Shown: positions 57,108-64,000 of the stretch, one piece after another | Numbering within the stretch: position 1 is the stretch's first letter | How the letters are laid out: each line of letters starts with the position of its first letter | Position numbers and translations under genes: made by a program | Notes under the pieces: model-generated | The model's input: only the letters and a program-made list of their open reading frames with translations | What the model was told of the DNA's origin: nothing | The model's database searches: none | Source of the DNA: Hyperoplus lanceolatus | Taxonomy: Eukaryota; Chordata; Actinopteri; Uranoscopiformes; Ammodytidae | DNA: 64,000 bases | Assembly: GCA_026929865.2 (NCBI GenBank) | Contig: CM049418.1 | Location: 14,879,501-14,943,500, forward strand | Direction of reading: 5' to 3'

Positions 57108-57434
57108 CCCTGCGTTCCAATCCCCATACTTACCTACTATTTAGTATGCCAAAAAAAAAAGATTTAGGACGTCCCAGTACATGCACGTCAATTGTAGTAT
57201 GCTGAAAATACATAAATGACTAACTCCAATAGCATTTTGGACTATTCGTCTTTATTCTTGACATTTCTCGACATAATGAAAAAAAATCTTCCTTATCTGA
57301 TTTTTTTTTGTCTCTCCTGTGGCCCTAAAACTCTTCTGTACTTTAGTATGTAGTGTAGTAAAAAGACTAAAACTCTTCTGTACTTTAGTATGTAGTGTAG
57401 TAAAAAGAAAGAGTATGTGAATTGGAACGCAGGG
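57108..57434. mobile_element. MITE-A variant, complete copy
   Basis: Ends CCCTGCGTTCCAATCCCC / AATTGGAACGCAGGG with an interior different from the main MITE-A. The segment CTCTTCTGTACTTTAGTATG is tandemly duplicated (57330-57400). Shares its interior with 5254-5516 and 32390-32935. Confidence 0.75.
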
Positions 57435-57538
57435 CATGTGGATGGCAGGAGGGTGCTGTTTTGTTTTGGCGCCTGTAGGGGGAGCCGCTGTACAGACAGA
57501 GGAAAAGTGTGTAGACACTGGCGTGCAGAAAAGCGAGA

Positions 57539-57550
57539 GAGTGTGTGTGT

Positions 57551-57634
<84 letters not shown>

Positions 57635-57756
57635 CCCTTGAAGCGGACAAAGTTTTCTTTCATTATGGATGGTGGATAGATGGTAATGAATGGCAGCGGA
57701 GAGCAGGGAGGATGAGGTGCAAAGACTTTTTTCGCCCTTTTCTTTTGAAGTTGAGG

Positions 57757-57833
<77 letters not shown>
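57539..57833. repeat. (TG)47 and (TG)37 microsatellites
   Basis: 57539-57633 and 57760-57833, about 125 bp apart. Confidence 0.97.
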
Positions 57834-57834
<1 letters not shown>

Positions 57835-58200
57835 TCCAACCTTTGCTGCGCTGCTATGAAAAGCAGAGATGAATTTTAATGTAAATGTGGCTTTGATTTA
57901 TTCATAGCCGCTCCCTCCGCTTGGGCTGAGCTGGATAAAAAAAACGGTGTGCAACTCTGACACCCCCCCCCCCCACACACACACACACACACACATCCTC
58001 ACAGCTTTTTCTCTCCTGTCTGGGAGAGAGACCAGCAAAGGGCGCTTAAGTGGTTCCTTCATTTAGATAGAAGTTTGTTAAGCCTATTCAGGTACAATAC
58101 AAAAAAAACGGGACAAAATATGTTTAAAAAAAAGACGACCCTGACACACTTTCACTTTCAAAAAGGGCAGGTACAGATAAGCTTGTCTGCTCGTCCCACA

Positions 58201-58209
58201 CGCACACGC

Positions 58210-58280
<71 letters not shown>

Positions 58281-58428
58281 GAACCAGCGCTGCGTTATAT
58301 TGACGTGCCACCCACCATGCTTCTACTGTTATCAGTGACTTATCTTAAGACAGGCTGAAAAACAAGCTCTGCTTCCACCTAGTGGTCATGAGGGGAGAAA
58401 TACATATAGAAATATATAGAAAACTGTT

Positions 58429-58491
<63 letters not shown>
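58201..58491. repeat. (CA)n 58201-58279 and (TG)n 58430-58491
   Basis: Opposite-strand pair of dinucleotide repeats about 150 bp apart. Confidence 0.97.
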
Positions 58492-58493
<2 letters not shown>

Positions 58494-58555
58494 ATTTCAC
58501 ATTTGGGTTTGCTATGGTATATTTACATTAACGTGAGACACTTTCAACTAAACTA

Positions 58556-58715
58556 GCTCAGTTGGTGGGGCGTCTCCCCCCATGGGCCTCGGCCAGCAGC
58601 GGACCCGGGTTCGATTCCAGCCTGCGGTCGTTCTCTGCATGTCACTCCCCTCTCTGCCCCATTTCACCTCTGTCTCTACACTATCAATAAAGCATACAAA
58701 TGCCAAAAAAATGGA
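58556..58715 (+). mobile_element. tRNA-derived SINE (third family)
   Basis: A tRNA-like head with box A TAGCTCAGTTGGTGG and box B GGTTCGATTCC is followed by a CATTTCACCTCTGTCTCT body and an AATAAAG...AAATGCCAAAAAA tail. The lack of an acceptor-stem partner and the non-tRNA body exclude a tRNA gene. Confidence 0.75.
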
Positions 58716-58964
58716 CCGCCTTTCTTGGACCTTTGATACTTTGATACAAAACGATCATAACATGTACTATGTCTATCTAACTCTCTATATGAGGATATGA
58801 AGGCGTTTTGCACTTGACATACCAAATGGTTATGATCCACACATTGAATGACAGCCAGCCTGTTTTGGCAGTGAGATATGGCATATGCAAAGTTGACATT
58901 TGGGGACTGACAGTGATGGAAATGCTTCATCCCTATGGGAGCTTGAAGCAGTACTTTTCCCCAC

Positions 58965-59078
<114 letters not shown>

Positions 59079-59127
59079 TCTGCCATCTTGTTAGTACTGA
59101 ACTAGGAATATTTAGATATATTATTAA

Positions 59128-59319
59128 ACCTGCAGTGTGTAGAATTTTGGTAGAAAATAATTATATTATCCATTAGTACGTTTAATTTAGTGCATAATAG
59201 CTGAAAAAAAGTTTTAATTATTATTTTTTCCCTTAGAAAGAGTCTCTTTTAGGACATATTTATGAATGAGGATATTGTTTTTAGCTAACACATTACTTAA
59301 AATGTTACACAGTGACCCT
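59128..59319. mobile_element. TTAA-D element, short copy
   Basis: 192 bp between TTAA sites (59124-59127, 59320-59323); ends ACCTGCAGTGTGTAGAATTT / TGTTACACAGTGACCCT. Confidence 0.72.
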
Positions 59320-59398
59320 TTAAATTGATATAAGAATAATAAAATAAAAAAAACACCCCTCACTGGAGCGATTCAAGCTGCTTGCTGGCTTGTTTTAA

Positions 59399-59674
59399 AG
59401 CTATCGTGCTAACTTCTGTCGCCCTCCACACGAGGAATTTGGAGTAATTACAACAACAATGTCGGTGCGATATCATGAGGTAAGCCTTCAGTGATCGTGC
59501 ATGGATATTTTTTTAGGGGGGGGGGGGGGCGACACCAGTTTGTAAACGCTGCCATACTGGAGTTTTGTGGAGCTGATAAGGGCTTAATCAGCTTTGTGTA
59601 AACTCATTCGGCCGATGGCTTTGAATGTAATAACCCACATTCATTTATATGGAAAAAAGTTACGCACTGTAGCT
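59399..59674. mobile_element. TTAA-E element, copy 2
   Basis: 276 bp between TTAA sites (59395-59398, 59675-59678); shares TTTGTAAACGCTGCCA and the AGTTACGCACTGTAGCT end with copy 1. Confidence 0.75.
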
Positions 59675-60305
59675 TTAAATACGTATCCTTTCTTGTATAC
59701 TTTGTCCGGTTGTTCCGTGAAAGCCACGTGTGACCGCAGCATTTAACATCGACGCCGTGCTACACCTGACACCTGATGTTACGTCACACTACCCATGTGC
59801 CACTGTACTTAGATCTTGAGAGTATAGCCTACGCTTACAGATCAGTTCGAAAGGTATACGCATTTGTACAGTACACACAGACACTCAATCTAACCCAACT
59901 CTTGCATTTTTTAAAACCCCTTCATTGCGACAGCCTTGTCATGCGCTCAATACAGACAGTATAGCAACGTGTGGGGATCAGGTTATCGACTGGAGACGTT
60001 TCCATTGTCTGCATTGCCTTCCCTTACGTACAGTATTAGCTGTGTTTTTTTTAACCTGTGTTGGTCTAAATAGAATTAGAATTCAAGTATGTATTTGCTG
60101 TATGCCACAATTTTAATTAAATTAAATTAAATTAGATATCCTGTGTGTATATATTATTAAGGTATAGGCTATGCTTTTTAGGCTATGGAATGCTACAGGT
60201 GAAATATCATAAGCGTACGCTATATGATATTCTATTGTCTCGGTAGATAAACAGAAGTCTACCGTTCCAGAACCACCACCCCCCCCCCCCCCCAATCCCC
60301 CACAC

Positions 60306-60306
60306 C

Positions 60307-60373
<67 letters not shown>
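60306..60373. repeat. poly-C and (CA)n
   Basis: C-rich run at 60278-60304 leading into a CA repeat. Confidence 0.96.
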
Positions 60374-60377
<4 letters not shown>

Positions 60378-60916
60378 CACCTACAGGTTGTTCTTTATAA
60401 AGAGCGTGTGTGTGTGACCGTTCGCATACCAAAGAGCGCACACACCCTTTCCCGTTGTCAAGTGGCCCGTGACATCTACAGCCACATCTGGTCATTATTT
60501 TCCAAAATAAAACCACATATCGCCTAATTGATCATTTAAGATGTGAACATTAGTTTCAAGGTATAATACACAGCGAATAGTTTCACAGCATGTAACAGGA
60601 GAATTAAAGTAGCCTACATGTTAATTAAAACAAAGGATTATTCCACCATAATCACAAATATTCATCTAAATAAGAGGAGAAATGTAGTCACATAGAAGCC
60701 GTTTTTAAACCTATGGCTTGGCTACAATTGTATTCAAAAGAACATCTGAATCAATATGTCGGTTCATTTAGTAAAACAGAGACAAAAATAAGTGTTTATT
60801 GATATTTCAATATTATGTCAATATGAAGCACCAAAGTAAAGTTTCCATTTTGTACTACCTTGTGATGTGATGGAAAAAATAACGTGGCTTTTGTGCATTC
60901 TGAAAATGCCAATATA

Positions 60917-60954
60917 ATTAATAATAATAATGCTAATAATACTACTACTACTAC

Positions 60955-60989
<35 letters not shown>

Positions 60990-61002
60990 TTAATAATAAT
61001 AA

Positions 61003-61093
<91 letters not shown>
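60917..61093. repeat. (AAT)n/(ACT)n compound trinucleotide repeat
   Basis: Alternating blocks of AAT and ACT units totalling about 175 bp, including roughly 16 uninterrupted ACT units, about 740 bp before the fgf14 1a start codon. Confidence 0.97.
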
Positions 61094-61259
61094 TTTAGGT
61101 TCATATCGACCACATGATGGCAGCAACAACTAGCAAAATGAAAGAATAAATTCATGGAGCCAATAATGCACTCAATAGTCACAATGCAAACGTGTTAAAT
61201 ACATCTATGTCTATAAAGGGAGTGGTGTAATGTAGGCCTTTAAATCCACTTAGAGATCA

Positions 61260-61836
61260 TACATCTAGTGCACCATGCTTTTATTTTGAAAGCCAGACAG
61301 GCACCGTTTTTGGGAGACGCTCTGTCTCACTCTCTCCGGCTTCACGCAGCTGGAGCGGGCTGGCGGCTGCACGCGCGTCCTGAGCCTCTGTCATCGGAAT
61401 ACAAACAGAACGAATAGGACACAATTTTGATTTTTTTTGTGTGGAGAGAGGGGTGGGGGGGTGAATGCATTAATATTATTCTGCATTTTCCCAGCTCATG
61501 CACAATATTTAGTTTTGTCTTGCTTGTTTTTTAAACCATGGGACCAACACAGACTTGACAACCGGTGAATTCGCTCGTTCAGACCCGGGGAGACGTGACA
61601 GGTGAACCCGCTGTCTATTTAAAAAAAATGGCCCGGCGGGGAATAAGCACCCAGATGCAGTGAGGGGTTGAAGCTTGTGTTGTTTTATTCGGGACTTTTT
61701 TTTTTTGAGCGCGCTGTGGTTGTGGAGTATGGGGGCCGTCACAGCTGGGTAGAGATTTGGGGGGGCTGACAACCTGAAGAGTACCCGGAGACTGCTGCCT
61801 TCGTGTCGGCTGCTGCTGCCTGTGACTGTGTGAGCC
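61260..61836 (+). promoter_or_regulatory. probable fgf14 exon 1a promoter and 5' leader
   Basis: GC-rich block near 61325-61390 (GGAGCGGGCTGGCGGCTGC, CACGCGCGTCC), then a leader to ATG 61837 in context GAGCCATGG. No TATA box is obvious. The exact start site is unknown. Confidence 0.45.
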
Positions 61837-62029
61837 ATGGCAGCGGCGATAGCCAGCGGGTTGATCCGACAGAAGAGGCAGGCGCGGGAGCAACACGCCC
61901 ACCGGCCGACCCCTCACCGCCGGCGCAAGAGCCCCGCAAAGAAGCAGGGGCTGTGCAAGGGAGACCTGGTCGACATCTTCTCCAAAGTCCGGATCTTTGG
62001 CCTGAAGAAGAGGAGGCTACGGCGGCAAG
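61837..62029 (+). CDS. fgf14: FGF14 alternative first exon 1a (partial gene)
   Basis: Encodes 64 residues plus one base. It starts MAAAIASGLIRQKRQAREQH and ends KVRIFGLKKRRLRRQ, nearly identical to mammalian FGF14-1a and distinct from FGF12 and FGF13 (GLIRQ, LVDIFSKVRIFGLKKRRL). In the FHF family this 1a N-terminus acts as a long-term inactivation particle on voltage-gated sodium channels and holds basic nuclear-localisation-like clusters. The exon ends CGG CAA G|GTGCGA at 62029, phase 1, matching exon 1b. The start has a strong Kozak context. A (TG)n begins about 27 bp after the donor. Exon 2 onward lies to the right of the window. Confidence 0.96.
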
Positions 62030-62050
62030 GTGCGATTTGGGGTTGGGTGG

Positions 62051-62055
<5 letters not shown>

Positions 62056-62110
<55 letters not shown>
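62056..62110. repeat. (TG)n just after the fgf14 1a donor
   Basis: TG repeat followed by a G run, 27 bp into the intron. Confidence 0.97.
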
Positions 62111-62113
<3 letters not shown>

Positions 62114-62219
62114 GGGGGGGGTGTTAGGATGAGACTGGGTGGGACACATAGACAGGCAGACAGTCGCACGCGCGCAAATGTATAGGTTATATCTCCCCGC
62201 GCATTTATTTGGGGCGCTT

Positions 62220-62311
<92 letters not shown>

Positions 62312-62373
62312 GCAGAAATTAACGAAAGTACGAACGCACGCACGCACTCTCTCCACCACACACACACGCACGC

Positions 62374-62439
<66 letters not shown>
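62220..62439. repeat. (CA)n 62220-62311 and 62359-62439
   Basis: Two CA tracts with GCAC-type interruptions; mixed CA/GCAC continues to 62520. Confidence 0.97.
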
Positions 62440-62440
<1 letters not shown>

Positions 62441-62599
62441 AATATTGCATAAACACAGACTCGCCTTACTACACACAAACACACATGCACACGCACACGC
62501 ACACACAAACGCACACGCACTGTCACTGTCATGTCTTGTATTGCCCCATGGTCCAGTAGTTTCCAGGTGCATCCATTATTGAAGCTACAGATTAGTCTG

Positions 62600-62742
62600 T
62601 CTAGTCTCTCTCTCTCTCTCCTTCTCTCTCTGTCTCTCTCTCTGTCTCTCTCTCCCTCTTTCTTTCCGACTCACTCGGCTCATACTTCAAAAAGGGCCCC
62701 ATCGTCAACATTATCACTCTTTCATCATTACAGCGGTATTGT

Positions 62743-62817
<75 letters not shown>

Positions 62818-62928
62818 AAACACTGAGTGACAGGAACAAAACTAAAAAAAATACCTCTCTCATATTTTGAAATTCCACTTGAAATTATTTTGATTGTGTT
62901 TGCTTGCTGTGGTGAGCGGTCAATAGGC

Positions 62929-62983
<55 letters not shown>

Positions 62984-62999
62984 GTGTGTGTGTGTGTGC
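62600..62999. repeat. TC tract, (CA)n and (TG)n
   Basis: TC-rich 62605-62660, CA 62744-62814, TG 62931-62999. Confidence 0.96.
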
Positions 63000-63274
63000 A
63001 GGCTGATAAGTGCCCCGCTGTAATCAATTGATTGCGTGAGAATATACTGTAGAAGCAACGGTGACTGTTAGGGCGTGTGGCGTGTGTGGAGGCACGGGGC
63101 GGAAAGAAGGGAGGAGAGAAAGAAAGAAAAGAGGCAGGAAAGGAGAGGAGGATGAGAGAGGAGAAGAGAGGAACGGCCAAAACAGAAGGAGTCATTTTTA
63201 CATGTTCCTTCCTTTTTGACACCTTTTTTTCCCCCAATCAGGACCCAGCGTTCTGACCTATAATGTTAGTCCCT

Positions 63275-63500
63275 TATAGTAGGAAAGGCAGCCCCTGATT
63301 GGTTCATGTAGGTGTCAATCTTGCCTCGACGGATAGTTGGGGAGGGGTCCGGTCTGACTGGAGGCTAGATAGATTAATGACTATATGAACCAATCAGGGG
63401 CTGCCTTCCACTAACACACAGAAAGTGGGGAGGGTCCGGTCTGACTGGAGGCTAGATTGATGACTACATGAACCAATCAGGGGCTGCCTTCCACTAACGG
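63275..63500. repeat. tandem duplication with inverted arms
   Basis: AGGCAGCCCCTGATTGGTTC at about 63289 is inverted as ATGAACCAATCAGGGGCTGC twice downstream (near 63386 and 63469). The block with GTCCGGTCTGACTGGAGGCT is tandemly repeated. Confidence 0.75.
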
Positions 63501-63530
63501 ACTCTTTTTAACCCAGGGAGATTGGGTTAA

Positions 63531-63995
63531 AGGTCCCATATTATGCTAAATGCACTTTTTAAATGTGTTCTAACATATCCATGCGTCCACGGTGTGCCTA
63601 GAGACTGCCAAAATATAAAAAAAATAACAATCTCTCCTTTTCTCACTCTCCCCCTTTCTGAAACCCCCACCCCTCCCCCCCAATATACTCCAGTCAGAAT
63701 TCTCACAGTTTCTGACCTCACAAACTGGAAAGCCAGAAGCTTCCACTGTGCAGCCCACACCCCTATTTTCTTATTGGTCCACGGCCCTGACAGACAGAGG
63801 GTGAGGCGTATCTGGCTTCGCTTCCGGACAGGGGGTGGGGGCAGCTCAAAGATTGTATATTTACGAGGGGAGCTGCAGCTCTTTTTAAAAAATAGGCCAT
63901 TGTGAGATTAGCTGAACATCAGCATAGTAGCCTACAATAAATTATCTGTTTTTTTCAGCAAACAATTAAAGAAAAACGTATTAGGGACCACTAAG
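63531..63995. mobile_element. TTAA-flanked repeat at the right edge
   Basis: Starts after TTAA (63527-63530) with AGGTCCCATATTATGCTAAA. A partly complementary ACGTATTAGGGACC lies near 63976. The right border is not clear before the window ends. Confidence 0.55.
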
Positions 63996-64000
63996 CCCAT

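Noticed and set aside
58556-58640. Possible tRNA gene
   Set aside because: Box A and B are present but the acceptor stem is not closed and a SINE body with A-rich tail follows.

Overview
The window is nuclear DNA of a ray-finned (teleost, probably percomorph) fish. The evidence is spliced vertebrate genes with GT/AG introns, about 45 long CA/TG microsatellites, tRNA-derived SINEs, and a dense population of hAT, Tc1/mariner and TTAA- or TA-inserting elements. No bacterial, viral or CRISPR features are visible.

Three genes are supported. (1) cdadc1 (dCTP/cytidine deaminase family) lies on the minus strand. I could join 11 coding exons from 18730 down to 1169 with every splice phase consistent, giving 613 codons plus stop; the human protein is about 514 residues. 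The difference is almost entirely a Pro/His/Ser/Gln/Ala tandem repeat in exon 4. (2) rcbtb1 (RCC1 repeats plus BTB) is also on the minus strand. Twelve coding exons from 34249 down to 21092 join to 531 codons plus stop, the same length as human RCBTB1. (3) fgf14 (intracellular FGF homologous factor) runs on the plus strand and is cut by the right edge. Only its two alternative first exons are present: 1b ending at 39788 and 1a at 61837-62029. Both end in phase 1 with a G, as needed to join the shared exon 2 beyond the window.

Layout: 1-430, possible 3' end of a convergent gene; 1.2-18.7 kb, cdadc1, its introns full of nested transposons; 18.7-21.1 kb, cdadc1 promoter and rcbtb1 3' flank; 21.1-36.4 kb, rcbtb1; 36.4-38.9 kb, the gap between divergent rcbtb1 and fgf14, with two perfect CRE motifs; 39.1-39.8 kb, fgf14 exon 1b; 39.8-61.2 kb, the 1b-to-1a intron, made of repeats; 61.3-62.0 kb, fgf14 exon 1a with its leader; the rest is intron and repeats.

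The most informative non-gene content is the transposon archaeology. Many elements can be delimited to the base by target-site duplications: 8 bp for five hAT-type elements, 3 bp for a 400-bp MITE family present about ten times, TTAA for several short families, TA for Tc1-type elements. Several insertions are nested, and some have an empty-site copy of the host repeat elsewhere in the window. Family names MITE-A, MITE-B and TTAA-C to TTAA-H are my own labels. I found no novel multi-gene system. The points worth a second look are the cdadc1 repeat insert, the microsatellites abutting splice sites, the compact dual-promoter fgf14 with a divergent 1b N-terminus, and the large set of TTAA-inserting families.
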